In this document: positions 25,170 through 33,899 of the stretch, piece by piece | How the letters are laid out: each line of letters begins with the position of its first letter | Numbering within the stretch: position 1 is the stretch's first letter | Made by a program: the position numbers and the translations under genes | Notes under the pieces: model-generated | Told to the model about the DNA's origin: nothing | Databases searched by the model: none | Seen by the model: the letters and a program-made list of their open reading frames with translations, nothing else | Assembly: GCA_002839445.1 (NCBI GenBank) | Contig: PGYB01000014.1 | Location: 1 to 64,000, forward strand | Length of the DNA: 64,000 nucleotides | Direction: 5' to 3' | Source: Candidatus Riflebacteria bacterium HGW-Riflebacteria-1 | GTDB taxonomy: Bacteria; Muiribacteriota; Ozemobacteria; Ozemobacterales; Ozemobacteraceae

Positions 25170-26120
25170 TCAGCGCTTGTCGGCGAAGGGGTCATGAATT
25201 GAGGTGACGCGAGGCACGTAGCCATATTTCGAGTCACCGTAGATTTTTGAGTTGCGCCAGCCCTTCATATTTGCATAAACCTGCTGCGCCGTCTGCAACT
25301 CGCCTTTGTGTGTGTTATCAGCGAACATCGGCTCGCCCTTGCTGCTCTTGCCCATATAGACGAACCAGTGATGAGCGTTGTCAGCCCGATGGTAAGCCGG
25401 ATCCTTGTCGTAATGAATTTTCACATGAATCAGCATTCCCGGCTTGAGCAATCCTGCTTCTACCGCTTTCGGCAGATCGTTGATCTGGTAACCGCGCAAT
25501 CGTGTGTCGGCCGGATAGGCCGCCTGCGGCTGCGAGGCCGCTGCCTTGCCGCGGGTAGCGCCGGCTTTGGCAGCCACGGTTCCGGCAAACTGCAGGCATT
25601 TATGTGACCTGAACCACTCGGTTTTTTTTGCTTCGGCAAGACCATTGAGCAGCGCATCCGGAATCGCCGGGCCATTGATTCCGCCGGTCTTGGTGCTGAC
25701 AGGAGTTGCTTTGCCCGAAGAGGTCGTGCTCGAATCGTCTGATGTTTTTGCCGGGCCCGGCTTTTTATCCGACGTTGTCGAAATCATATCTTCATCGGCG
25801 GCAGAGACTCTGATCAGACTGGTATGAACATAGGCAAAACCAGAGCCATGGCGAATGCGATACCAGTCACCCTCGCGCGCTACTATGGTGACCTGCCTGC
25901 CAGGCTTGAAGCCATCGATAATTCTGCCCCATGGTGAAACCCTGACATTTAGCTTCCAGCGCGCCGTCACCGTGCCAGATACTTCGCGAGCCTGCGAAGA
26001 ATCAGAAGCCGCAAAGACTATCGGTTTTTCTTCAAATGGACTTAACAGTGCCTTTTCGGCAAAAACTGTGCTGACACCAATTACCAGCAGCGCCATAGCA
26101 ATAAGCGATCTGTATATCAT
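25170..26120 (-). CDS. Secreted SH3b protein with NlpC/CHAP-like peptidase-like domain
   Basis: A 316-aa exported protein: signal peptide to about residue 21, bacterial SH3 domain at 48-105 (LNVRVSPWGRIIDGFKPG, GDWYRIRHGSGFAYVHTSLI), low-complexity Ser/Thr linker 110-150, then a domain with Cys175 (HKCLQFAG), His250/His251 (AHHWFVYMG) and Asn269. That Cys-His-Asn order resembles NlpC/P60 or CHAP peptidoglycan hydrolases, but I cannot assign a named family. SH3b domains bind cell-wall peptides. Strong GGAGG ribosome site. Confidence 0.75.
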   Translation of the reverse strand: MIYRSLIAMALLVIGVSTVFAEKALLSPFEEKPIVFAASDSSQAREVSGTVTARWKLNVRVSPWGRIIDGFKPGRQVTIVAREGDWYRIRHGSGFAYVHTSLIRVSAADEDMISTTSDKKPGPAKTSDDSSTTSSGKATPVSTKTGGINGPAIPDALLNGLAEAKKTEWFRSHKCLQFAGTVAAKAGATRGKAAASQPQAAYPADTRLRGYQINDLPKAVEAGLLKPGMLIHVKIHYDKDPAYHRADNAHHWFVYMGKSSKGEPMFADNTHKGELQTAQQVYANMKGWRNSKIYGDSKYGYVPRVTSIHDPFADKR

Positions 26121-26166
26121 ATTCTGCCTCCGTAAGTCAGTCCTCGATCAGAATACCACGACAATC

Positions 26167-26198
26167 ACATAAAAGTTTTCTCATAATCGAGAGACGCC
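26167..26198. repeat. Palindromic intergenic repeat, partial copy D
   Basis: ATAATCGAGAGACGCCTTGC then TTAATAGCTG matches the left half of the family consensus. It lies upstream of the SH3b gene, so that this gene, like its neighbour, has a copy on each side. Confidence 0.5.
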
Positions 26199-26258
26199 TT
26201 GCTTAATAGCTGATACAATGCTTTTATGTTATAAAGTTCAGCCAGGTGAGTGAATATC

Positions 26259-26357
26259 ATGCCTTTACGCTGGAGCCAGATCAAAAGCCGCGCCGCCCGC
26301 GTGCTATATTGCTCGAACTTTACCGGCAATATCGCCGAATACAGCCATGAAAACTAA
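26259..26357 (+). CDS. 32-aa ORF overlapping the next gene
   Basis: ATG 26259 has an AGGTGAG site about 8 bases upstream. The frame (MPLRWSQIKSRAARVLYCSN, then FTGNIAEYSHEN) ends at TAA 26355-26357, overlapping the start of the 810-aa gene by 11 bases. That gene has no ribosome site of its own, which supports translational coupling through this leader ORF. Confidence 0.4.
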   Translation: MPLRWSQIKSRAARVLYCSNFTGNIAEYSHEN

Positions 26358-28779
26358 GCATTCTACAGGTGAATTACTTGATCGGCGTTATGATGATGAG
26401 GCTCTTGCCGAAATGGCGCAGAACAAGAGTGACGCGGCGAAGCTCGCGGCGGGGCGGCTTCGGAGGCTGAAACCCGGGTTTTCTATTGATGCTGCCTGGC
26501 TTTGTCGCGTGCTGGGGAGTGTCTCGGCAGATCCACTTGGCGCGCTGTTATCTGTTTTGCCGGTAGCAGATTTCCCCAAACATCGTATTTTTGCCATTGC
26601 GGCTCAATGCTGGGCTCAACCGAAAGATGCCGCACGGATTCTCAAAGCCCTGAAGAAGCTTGTTCCGGCGGCATTCACGTCTTCCGGAAAGTGCGAGTTG
26701 CCGGAAGCGCTCAACCAGCATTGCGGCATGACTGGCGTGAGCATCCTTCTCGAATCTCTTGCCCGGCTGGAACCGGCTTCCATTGTCGCGCCGGCTCGCA
26801 GGCTGTTTGCTGCGGCCCTCGATCGTTTGCCGAAGTCATCGAAGAGCCGATCGTATGAAGCGCAGAATCGTGCGGTCGATTTTCTGCCTCTGCTCGCAGC
26901 CTCTGCCGCAGCTCTTCTGGCTGCAGCAGATGTTGAAGGAGCAACCACTGCCAGAGATCGCGAGACATGGGAATCAGCATGCATACGCGCAGCGCTCGAC
27001 CCGGCAATGTATTCAGCCACCTGTATTTTCGGGCCGCCGCTTTCGTTCCTTTTCGTAGATTCTGCAGACATTGCCGGCAGGCTCATTGCGAAGCTCATGC
27101 AAGAAGCGGAAGATCCCGCCACCATTATGGCGCAGATTGAAGCTACGCTCAAAGAGTCCCGGAGAATGGGTTTCACTATTGCCATAACCATGCCGGCGCT
27201 CACCGGAGATGAGGCCGGGAAGAAACTTGCTGCAATGTTAGGGCCGGCCGCCATGGAGATCCAGCGGAGTCAGAAGCCGGGAGCGGTCGTGACGGATGTG
27301 TTGAGTCACTTTCGAGACGCCATGATCGAAACGTCGCTGATTGCTGATGCGATGGATCAGCTCGGCGATGACGTTCCGGTGTCGACATTTCCGGCAATCG
27401 CCGTCGAAACGATGTTCGCAAACCGCACAAGCAATAAGTATTCCGCCTCGGTGCGTGAAAATGCCGAACAACGCTTGAACGCGCAGTTGAAGCGAGCTGG
27501 TATGCGGCAGTTCAAGGAGCTTTCCTGGAAAGCTCCACCGGGAAAGCGTCACGAGATTGACGAACTCACCAGTCTTGAGGCTCTCGAAGAAACGCTGCGC
27601 GCGATTCATGAGGCGATACACGAGGCAGCGCAGACGCCTGATATCACCGCCTCGCGGCACAGCACCGCGGCATTCGTCAGAAACCTTTTTCCCCATACTC
27701 TGTGTCGCCATGCGATTTATCGCAATCTCGTCTGTGAGCTTTGCAAACTTCCGGAAGAACGCTACCCGGATCTGATTTCCCTGCTGCCGGAATCGGAGCT
27801 GGAAAGGGATGCCGGCATGATCAAAATGATCGGGCAGTGGAGTGACAAGGTGGCCCCGGAGCCGTTTAACGCGCTTCTTGCAAAATTTCTCGATCATCAG
27901 CTCATGAAAAGCGACATGGATCTGCTGGAGAGAGTCGTAGCGTGCCTCGCCCGTGCTGCAAAACCCGCATTTCATAAGCCGCTGAAAGAACTGAAAAAGC
28001 ACCTGGCAAAGGCAGTTTCAAAAGACATTCCGAACCGTTACAGCGCGGCGCAGGCCGTGGATGAGCTGTTGCTGGCGCTTGGAAGCGTCGATTCAATCGC
28101 CGATTTTTCAGAAAAGATTGCCAATAATATGCCTGTCTCGACCGATGAGAAAATGACCATGCTGCGTCTTGCAGCCACCGACAGGATCGTGCTCGACCAG
28201 GGCCTCTTCGAGAAACTGTTTTCTGAAGCTATTGAGTCTGAGCACCTGACCTGGACCAGCTTGACAGCCGCGATCACTGGCAGGCAGGCTCGGGAGTATA
28301 TTATGAAGATCCTCAGAGACAAAGACTCTTCGGATGCCAAGGTCATAGCGGTAGCAAGATACTGTTTCTGGGCCAGAAAGGACGGGGTTCCCGCTCTGGC
28401 TCTGGCGGCGATTCTCGAACGACTCGATCCGGCGGTCGAGCTCGCGAAGGGTAATTCAGGCGAGACCTGGGAAGACCGCAATTGGGGCGGCTACACGCCG
28501 AGTGGTTCTGAAGAGCTTGCCGAAGCTCTCTCGCTTGCCGTAAAAGGTTTCGCAGGTTCTGACTGCAACGCGATCGGCTGGTCAGACTTTGTTTCTGAGC
28601 TGATGCGGCTTTCTCCAAAAAACCTTAGCAAGATTAAGCTCGGCGAATCTACGACTTGCGGTTTCAGCTTCCCGACAATAAATCTCCAGGCGCGCCTCGA
28701 GTCAAAGTTTAAACGCCTGAATGACCCGGGTTTGACAAAAGCCATACTGGACCTGCGAAAAAAGCCTTCCCGGCAATGA
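26347..28779 (+). CDS. Large helical protein of unknown function
   Basis: An 810-aa protein, almost entirely alpha-helical, with irregular HEAT- or ARM-like helix pairs (for example VDFLPLLAASAAALLAAAD, LEALEETLRAIHEAIHEAAQ, LLERVVACLARAAKPAF). No signal peptide, membrane segment, nucleotide-binding motif or catalytic motif is visible. The C-terminal third has WEDRNWGGYTPSGSEELAEA, a distinctive block I do not recognise. Likely a cytosolic scaffold. The gene stands alone and is followed by a terminator. Confidence 0.8.
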   Translation: MKTKHSTGELLDRRYDDEALAEMAQNKSDAAKLAAGRLRRLKPGFSIDAAWLCRVLGSVSADPLGALLSVLPVADFPKHRIFAIAAQCWAQPKDAARILKALKKLVPAAFTSSGKCELPEALNQHCGMTGVSILLESLARLEPASIVAPARRLFAAALDRLPKSSKSRSYEAQNRAVDFLPLLAASAAALLAAADVEGATTARDRETWESACIRAALDPAMYSATCIFGPPLSFLFVDSADIAGRLIAKLMQEAEDPATIMAQIEATLKESRRMGFTIAITMPALTGDEAGKKLAAMLGPAAMEIQRSQKPGAVVTDVLSHFRDAMIETSLIADAMDQLGDDVPVSTFPAIAVETMFANRTSNKYSASVRENAEQRLNAQLKRAGMRQFKELSWKAPPGKRHEIDELTSLEALEETLRAIHEAIHEAAQTPDITASRHSTAAFVRNLFPHTLCRHAIYRNLVCELCKLPEERYPDLISLLPESELERDAGMIKMIGQWSDKVAPEPFNALLAKFLDHQLMKSDMDLLERVVACLARAAKPAFHKPLKELKKHLAKAVSKDIPNRYSAAQAVDELLLALGSVDSIADFSEKIANNMPVSTDEKMTMLRLAATDRIVLDQGLFEKLFSEAIESEHLTWTSLTAAITGRQAREYIMKILRDKDSSDAKVIAVARYCFWARKDGVPALALAAILERLDPAVELAKGNSGETWEDRNWGGYTPSGSEELAEALSLAVKGFAGSDCNAIGWSDFVSELMRLSPKNLSKIKLGESTTCGFSFPTINLQARLESKFKRLNDPGLTKAILDLRKKPSRQ

Positions 28780-28796
28780 CGCCTGCTTGGTGCCCG

Positions 28797-28820
28797 AAAT
28801 CGACAAGGCTGTCGATTTTT
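28797..28820 (+). terminator. Rho-independent terminator after the 810-aa gene
   Basis: A perfect 9-bp stem (AAATCGACA and TGTCGATTT) closes a 4-base loop and runs into a TTTTT tract, 17 bases after the stop codon. Confidence 0.6.
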
Positions 28821-28872
28821 CGATTACGATTACCGCTTCACTGATTACGAGCACCGCTTCGCTGAGCACGAG
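28814..28872. repeat. Tandem 21-bp repeats
   Basis: GATTACGATTACCGCTTCACT (28822-28842) and GATTACGAGCACCGCTTCGCT (28843-28863) are adjacent, and a partial third unit follows. Positions 28814-28834 are the exact reverse complement of 18864-18884, linking the two intergenic regions. Confidence 0.6.
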
Positions 28873-28953
28873 AAGATCTTCTTGAATGACATGTTTCGTC
28901 TTAACTTGGTGCCATACTAAGATGTCACCCGAACCGAGTTGTTCGCTGGACTA

Positions 28954-29568
28954 TCAGCGATTCTTTTTGCCGAAAATGTCGAACGGAATGTCTTCCTTGA
29001 GGACTCTGCGCAGGAAATTCAGCATATCAGAGCTTAGTGTGCGCATTTTCTCGCTGTCAGTCCAGAAAAGTTCAAAAACTACTCTCTGGGCTTCTTTGCG
29101 CAAGGCCGGCAGTTCTTTTAGTTTATAGTTAATCGGCAGATTTTCGATATGATCAGCCATCTTGTAAAATTCGATGCTGATTTTTTCAGGGCCTTCAGGC
29201 GAATCATCAAAACCCAGCGGAAAATCCGGGTATGCTTCGCAGAATTTGATTTCTTTAGCGATATGTCTGAGCAGGGCAGGCTTTTCGATAAGGCCGATTT
29301 TGACGGCAAGCAGCTGCGCTGACAGCATTTCAGCGGTAATGTTGTTGTTTTTTGCGAGCTGAAGCGCTCCGACCATATCGTTTATGCCATGATACAGGCC
29401 GTTTATCTGCCCGCAGACGAACAATGTCTTCTTCAACACGATGTCATGCGTAGGCAGCACCTTGTCGTGATGGAGGGCTGCAAATTCGGGAGTCACGGCA
29501 AAAGTTGATGCAGAAACACATAGCATCAGCGCGACAATGGCAAACAAGCCAAGTTTACGATTATTCAT
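28954..29568 (-). CDS. Exported hypothetical protein
   Basis: A 204-aa protein with a signal peptide (LFAIVALMLCVSASTFA) and a helical mature domain (LHHDKVLPTHDIVLKKTLF, NDMVGALQLAKNNN, two cysteines at about 52 and 109 that could pair). No family recognised. It is a single gene with its own promoter and no operon partners. Confidence 0.7.
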   Translation of the reverse strand: MNNRKLGLFAIVALMLCVSASTFAVTPEFAALHHDKVLPTHDIVLKKTLFVCGQINGLYHGINDMVGALQLAKNNNITAEMLSAQLLAVKIGLIEKPALLRHIAKEIKFCEAYPDFPLGFDDSPEGPEKISIEFYKMADHIENLPINYKLKELPALRKEAQRVVFELFWTDSEKMRTLSSDMLNFLRRVLKEDIPFDIFGKKNR

Positions 29569-29603
29569 TGTATTATTACCTTATCTTCGTACACTGTTTT
29601 GTA

Positions 29604-29609
29604 ATTATA
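29604..29609 (-). promoter_or_regulatory. -10 box of the exported hypothetical gene
   Basis: TATAAT on the minus strand preceded by TGTG (extended -10 form). No clear -35 box. The start point would be about 29 bases before the ATG at 29568. Confidence 0.5.
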
Positions 29610-29766
29610 CACATAAAACGCCTGCCCGCCACCCCCTCCGGCCAGAAAGTCAGCAATTTGTTAATTGCAAAACTAAGTTCCGGTTGAGCGGCATTAACGA
29701 ATGGTTTGTAAAATAGCATTGAGTGGTGTTAAACTTGATATACGATGCTCGCGGCGGGAGAAGGTA

Positions 29767-30624
29767 ATGACGATACTTTTGCGATACTACTGGATTGCAA
29801 TTCTGGTGTGCTTTGCCAGCATTTCTGCACAGGCAGCGACCGAGCAGAGTCTGCTGGTTTTCGCTGGCGCCGCCAGCAAACCGCCAACTGAGCTGGCGGC
29901 AGCGGCATTTACTGAGAAGACCGGCATTAAAGTTGATCTGATTTTTGGCGGTTCTGGCTATGTTTTGTCGCAGATGCAGCTTGGCCGAACCGGTGATATT
30001 TACTTTCCCGGATCTTCAGATTACATGGATATAGCTATACAGAAGGGTCTGGTCGCTTCAGAGACCGAAAAACATGTTGTCTACCTGGTCAGTGCGATCA
30101 ACGTAAGAAAAGGCAACCCCAAAGGCATAAAGTCGCTGCGCGACCTGGCCCGCCCGGGCCTGCGAGTTGCAATAGCCAACCCGGAAGGCGTCTGCGTCGG
30201 ACTTTACGCGATCGAAATTCTCGAAAAAAATCTCAGCAGCGCCGAAATTGCGGCAGTCAGAGCCAATATTGTCAATTTCCCGGAAAGCTGCGAAAAAACC
30301 GCAACTTCAATATCGCTTGCCACCGTTGATGCAGTAATCGGTTGGCGGGTATTCGAGCATTGGGACCCGGAAAGGATCGAAACCGTGCCACTGGCAAAAG
30401 AAGAGATTATTCGTATCGGGTATATCCCGATAGCTGTTTCTTCGTTCAGCAAGCGGCAGGAACTGGCGCAGCAGTTTATCGATTTCGTGATTTCACCTGA
30501 AGGCCAGCAGTTTTACCGGCAGTTCAAGTATTTCACCACTGCTGAGGAAGCGGCCGCCTGGATTGGCGCTGATCGGCCGGTAGGCGGAAGCTATCAGCTT
30601 CCCGAAAGCTGGCAGCCAAAATGA
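29767..30624 (+). CDS. modA: Molybdate-type ABC substrate-binding protein
   Basis: About 285 aa with a signal peptide (RYYWIAILVCFASISAQA). The mature part is a type II periplasmic binding protein with the ModA pattern: LLVFAGAASKPPTELAAAAF near the start, IFGGSGYVLSQMQLGRTGDI, and NPEGVCVGLYAIEILEK. It binds an oxyanion, probably molybdate or tungstate. ATG 29767 is preceded by GGGAGAAGG; the frame stays open 22 codons upstream without a site. It overlaps the permease gene by ATGA. Confidence 0.85.
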   Translation: MTILLRYYWIAILVCFASISAQAATEQSLLVFAGAASKPPTELAAAAFTEKTGIKVDLIFGGSGYVLSQMQLGRTGDIYFPGSSDYMDIAIQKGLVASETEKHVVYLVSAINVRKGNPKGIKSLRDLARPGLRVAIANPEGVCVGLYAIEILEKNLSSAEIAAVRANIVNFPESCEKTATSISLATVDAVIGWRVFEHWDPERIETVPLAKEEIIRIGYIPIAVSSFSKRQELAQQFIDFVISPEGQQFYRQFKYFTTAEEAAAWIGADRPVGGSYQLPESWQPK

Positions 30625-31385
30625 CATTTCGTCGGGCGAGTATCGCGGTTGCACTGCTGACCTTTTTCATTTACGCGGCTCTGATCGCTTCTTTAGCGAC
30701 ATTCTTGTCGTTAGATACTGTGCAATCGCTTTTTTCATCGCCACGCACCCTGCATGCCATTAAAACCAGCGTGTTTGCCGCGACACTGGTCGTATTCATC
30801 GCCGGTCTGATTGCATTGCCAGCAGGCTTTGCGCTCTCGCGGCATGATTTTGCCGGTAAAAGAATTATTGATACCATGCTTGAACTGCCGCTTTTTGTCT
30901 CACCGGCGGCGCTTGGCGCCATGATTCTGATTTTTTTCAGCACTTCCACCGGGATCTGGATACAGGAAAATCTGCAGCAGTTTGTATTCACAATCTACGG
31001 CATCATTCTGGCACAGCTTGTCGCCGTGCTTGGCGTTGCGGTAAGGCTTTGCAAAGCCGCATTCGATGAGGTTCCGCCCCGCTATGACGAAATTGCCAGA
31101 AGTCTCGGTGCCAGCAGTTTTACGGCATTTCGCACGGTTGTGCTGCCCAACGCCCGCCGTGGGCTGTTTGCCGCAGCTATTCTGACCTGGGCCAAGGCCA
31201 TGGGCGAGTTTGGCGCCACGATTACCGTGGCCGGCACGATCGCCATGCGCACTGAGACGCTGCCTGTCTCGATTTACATGCGACTTGCCAGCGCCGACAT
31301 CGAGGGCGCGGTTGGCGCAATTGCTCTGCTGATCGGCGTCAGTTTACTGGTGCTCTACTTTTCGCGATTTATTACTTCCAGGTGA
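30621..31385 (+). CDS. modB: Molybdate-type ABC permease
   Basis: A 254-aa inner-membrane protein with about six helices. The EAA loop for ATPase contact is seen as YDEIARSLGASSFTAFRTVVLPNARRGLFAAAILTW, and AKAMGEFGATITVAGTI is characteristic of ModB/CysT-type permeases. It moves the oxyanion delivered by the binding protein. Confidence 0.9.
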   Translation: MTFRRASIAVALLTFFIYAALIASLATFLSLDTVQSLFSSPRTLHAIKTSVFAATLVVFIAGLIALPAGFALSRHDFAGKRIIDTMLELPLFVSPAALGAMILIFFSTSTGIWIQENLQQFVFTIYGIILAQLVAVLGVAVRLCKAAFDEVPPRYDEIARSLGASSFTAFRTVVLPNARRGLFAAAILTWAKAMGEFGATITVAGTIAMRTETLPVSIYMRLASADIEGAVGAIALLIGVSLLVLYFSRFITSR

Positions 31386-31391
31386 CCCGCT

Positions 31392-32471
31392 TTGCTTAAC
31401 ATCGAAAACATCAATATTGTAGCCGGCAAATTCAGGGTGCAGAACCTTTCTTTAAAGCTGCAGGAAGGCCTGTGCCACGTTCTTGTCGGCACCACCGGCA
31501 GCGGCAAGACCCTGCTGCTTGAAACCATAGCTGGTCTGCGCCGCCAGGAAAGCGGCAGCATTTCCTTCGCTGATCGCAACATCAGTCATCTTGAGCCTGA
31601 ACTGCGCAATGTATCGTATTTGCCCCAGGATCTATGCCTGTTTCCCAATATGCTGGTCAGGGAAAACATCTGCTATGGTCTGCGCATGAAGGGAATTGGC
31701 GCCGCTGAAGCCGCCCGGCGTCTGCAGCCACTTGCTGTTTCCCTCGATATTGCACATCTTCTCGACCGCCACGTCGATCATCTGAGTGGCGGTGAAAAAC
31801 AGCGCACAGCGCTGGCGCGCACGCTGATTTCAGATAATCCCATGGTGTTGCTCGATGAGCCATTTTCTTCTCTTAACCTGGGCCTGAAAAGAAAACTGTG
31901 GCATCTGCTGAAAAAAATGCAGCGCGAACACGGCTGGACTCTGCTGCTGGTGACTCATGATCTCGAAGAGGCGCTTCTTCTCGGCGATGATTTGAGTCTG
32001 ATCGCAAATGGCGCGCTTGTCGATTCCGGCCCGAAAAATCAGGTTTACTGCTATCCGAAGACGGTTTCTGCCGCCTGCATTCTCGGCACCGAAAACTTTC
32101 TGTCTGGCGAATTTGCCGGCAGAAGCGACGGGTTATGCTACTTTCACTGCCCGGATTTTCCGGCAAAGCTGGCGGTGTCGGCTTCTTATCCTACACTGGC
32201 CGGCGATAATCTCGACAAGCTGCGCTTTAAACTCGGAATTAAAGCTGCTGACATAAAACTATGCCGCGCCGACAGTGCCAGTGCCGCGGGCTGTTGCAGC
32301 ATCGAAGCCATTCACGAAAAAGGATGTACCGCAACATTAGTTCTGCGCAGCAAAAATGAAGCCATTACGTTGCTGGCCGAAGTCTCACTCAAAGATCTGG
32401 TCGGACACGCCCCCGGTGACGAGGTTGGCATCATCATCTCACCAGAAGCCATCATGGCACTCATGTTTTAA
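31392..32471 (+). CDS. modC: Molybdate-type ABC ATPase with C-terminal TOBE-like domain
   Basis: A 359-aa protein: Walker A GTTGSGKTLL, Q-loop YLPQDLCLFPNM, signature LSGGEKQRTALART, Walker B VLLDEPFSSL, switch THDLEEAL. Residues about 230-359 form a regulatory beta domain; the last part resembles the TOBE/MOP domain of ModC that senses intracellular oxyanion. The start is TTG 31392, 6 bases after the permease stop. With the two genes upstream it forms a complete transporter. Confidence 0.88.
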   Translation: MLNIENINIVAGKFRVQNLSLKLQEGLCHVLVGTTGSGKTLLLETIAGLRRQESGSISFADRNISHLEPELRNVSYLPQDLCLFPNMLVRENICYGLRMKGIGAAEAARRLQPLAVSLDIAHLLDRHVDHLSGGEKQRTALARTLISDNPMVLLDEPFSSLNLGLKRKLWHLLKKMQREHGWTLLLVTHDLEEALLLGDDLSLIANGALVDSGPKNQVYCYPKTVSAACILGTENFLSGEFAGRSDGLCYFHCPDFPAKLAVSASYPTLAGDNLDKLRFKLGIKAADIKLCRADSASAAGCCSIEAIHEKGCTATLVLRSKNEAITLLAEVSLKDLVGHAPGDEVGIIISPEAIMALMF

Positions 32472-32499
32472 CATATTATGCCTGTTCGGGCGGGCGCTC

Positions 32500-32508
32500 T
32501 GGTATAAT
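32500..32508 (+). promoter_or_regulatory. Extended -10 promoter
   Basis: TGG followed by TATAAT (32503-32508), 79 bases before the start of the small lysine-rich gene. No good -35 box. Confidence 0.5.
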
Positions 32509-32586
32509 GAATTCAGGCAAACGGAAATTTTTCGAATGCCGCGCCATTAAGGCGGAAAATATTGATGTATGAAAGGAGCGGACTAT

Positions 32587-32700
32587 ATGGGAGATAAAGG
32601 TGGAAAGAAAGACAAGGACAAGTCTAAAAAACAGACGACCAAGAAGAATGACGATAAGGTCAAGCACGCACAGGAAAAGCAGCCCAAAAGTAAGCCATAG
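32587..32700 (+). CDS. 37-aa lysine-rich small protein
   Basis: AAAGGAG lies 7 bases before ATG 32587. The product MGDKGGKKDKDKSKKQTTKK then NDDKVKHAQEKQPKSKP is highly charged and disordered, with no hydrophobic stretch. I recall similar MGDKGxKKDKxKxxKQ micro-proteins annotated as hypothetical in varied bacteria; a nucleic-acid or ribosome association would fit the charge but is not shown. It has its own promoter. Confidence 0.65.
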   Translation: MGDKGGKKDKDKSKKQTTKKNDDKVKHAQEKQPKSKP

Positions 32701-32836
32701 CAGTTTGCCCGTTTAATCATCCGGGCCGGGTGTTATGGCACAGTTATTGGCTGAGACGATAGAAAACTGGTTGCAGCTGCGTTGTTAGAAAATAATTCTA
32801 GCCCGCAGTTCGCGCCAGTTTTTTGTCTGGAACAGG

Positions 32837-32865
32837 TTGCGGGGTAGGGTGCTTTTTCTTATAAT
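32837..32865 (+). promoter_or_regulatory. Promoter of the glycine-zipper protein gene
   Basis: TTGCGG (32837-32842), a 17-base spacer and TATAAT (32860-32865). The start point would be about 25 bases upstream of ATG 32898. Confidence 0.6.
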
Positions 32866-32897
32866 CTAGTACAAGTCTCTATGGTATGGAGTTTTTC

Positions 32898-33842
32898 ATG
32901 AAATTCGCGTCGAAACAGCTGTGCTTTATCAGCCTGCTGCTGACTATTTCTCTGCTGCTGGCACCATTTGTTGAAGCAGCAGAGCAGTCGCTGTTTCAGC
33001 GTATCCAGCTCAAAACCCAGACTAAAATCGACCAGATGCAGGACGGCGACTGGTGGCTGACCAAAGCAGCTTCGACGGCAGCCGGTTTTGTGGTTGGAAA
33101 GGCCGGCGGCGCGATTGGTGCCGGTATTGGCTACGTGCTTGGCGCGGCAGTCGGCGGGCCGCTGGCAGCCGGTATGGGTGCCATGATTGGCTTCCGCGTT
33201 GGCGATATCGTTACCAAGACTTTTGCCAAAGCGATCAGCGCGCTGGTCACACAATGGAAACTCAAAGAGGGGCGCAAGGTTGATCTTGGCTCCGTTATCG
33301 ATGCGACAAGAACCGTTAACAAAGCCTCGCTGACCGCAGATGCCATTGGCGCGGTAATCGGCGACCTGATTGGTGGCACAATGGGCGCGGCTGCCGGTAT
33401 TGCACTTTTCTCATGTGGTGGCCCTCTGGTATTGCCGCTTATTGGCACTATCGCCGCCGCCACTATTGGCAGCAAGCTGGGCAAGTCGCTCGGCGGCAGT
33501 ATCGGGCGCTGGATCGGCCGCAAAATTCTCAAAAAAGGCTACGAAGCCTACGCTGCCAGCGGCAGTTCTGCAGGCAAAGAAGAAGCTCAGGTCGAATCTG
33601 GTCTGGTTAAGATCGAAGAACCGGCTGCCCCCGCCGACGTTGCGAAAACAGAAGAGGCAGCAGCATCGGCGCCGTCAAGCTCTGCCATCAAGCAGGCCCA
33701 TTCCGCCTACGAAATCGCCTACCGCGAATATACTGATGCAGTTACATCTGCCAGCGCGAGTGAAAGCGAAAAACAGCAGAAACTGCAGAGCTACCGCCAG
33801 GCCTACGAAGCCTACCGCTCAGCCATCGCCGTCGGCTACTGA
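32898..33842 (+). CDS. Exported glycine-zipper protein
   Basis: About 314 aa. Signal peptide (KQLCFISLLLTISLLLAPF, then EAAEQS). Two glycine-zipper hairpins lie at about 55-105 (AAGFVVGKAGGAIGAGIGYV) and 145-205 (AIGAVIGDLIGGTMGAAAGI, IGSKLGKSLGGSIGRWIG), the kind of small-residue helices that insert in or span membranes. The C-terminal 80 residues are a charged Ala/Glu linker and a coiled-coil-like tail with SAYEIAYREYTDAV repeats. The start at 32898 has GGAG 6 bases upstream; an ATG at 32886 lies in front of that site. Confidence 0.75.
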   Translation: MKFASKQLCFISLLLTISLLLAPFVEAAEQSLFQRIQLKTQTKIDQMQDGDWWLTKAASTAAGFVVGKAGGAIGAGIGYVLGAAVGGPLAAGMGAMIGFRVGDIVTKTFAKAISALVTQWKLKEGRKVDLGSVIDATRTVNKASLTADAIGAVIGDLIGGTMGAAAGIALFSCGGPLVLPLIGTIAAATIGSKLGKSLGGSIGRWIGRKILKKGYEAYAASGSSAGKEEAQVESGLVKIEEPAAPADVAKTEEAAASAPSSSAIKQAHSAYEIAYREYTDAVTSASASESEKQQKLQSYRQAYEAYRSAIAVGY

Positions 33843-33899
33843 CTTTTACCCTGTTTCAATTCGGTGATTTTCAATGCTTCTCACTATTTTCATGGAATT

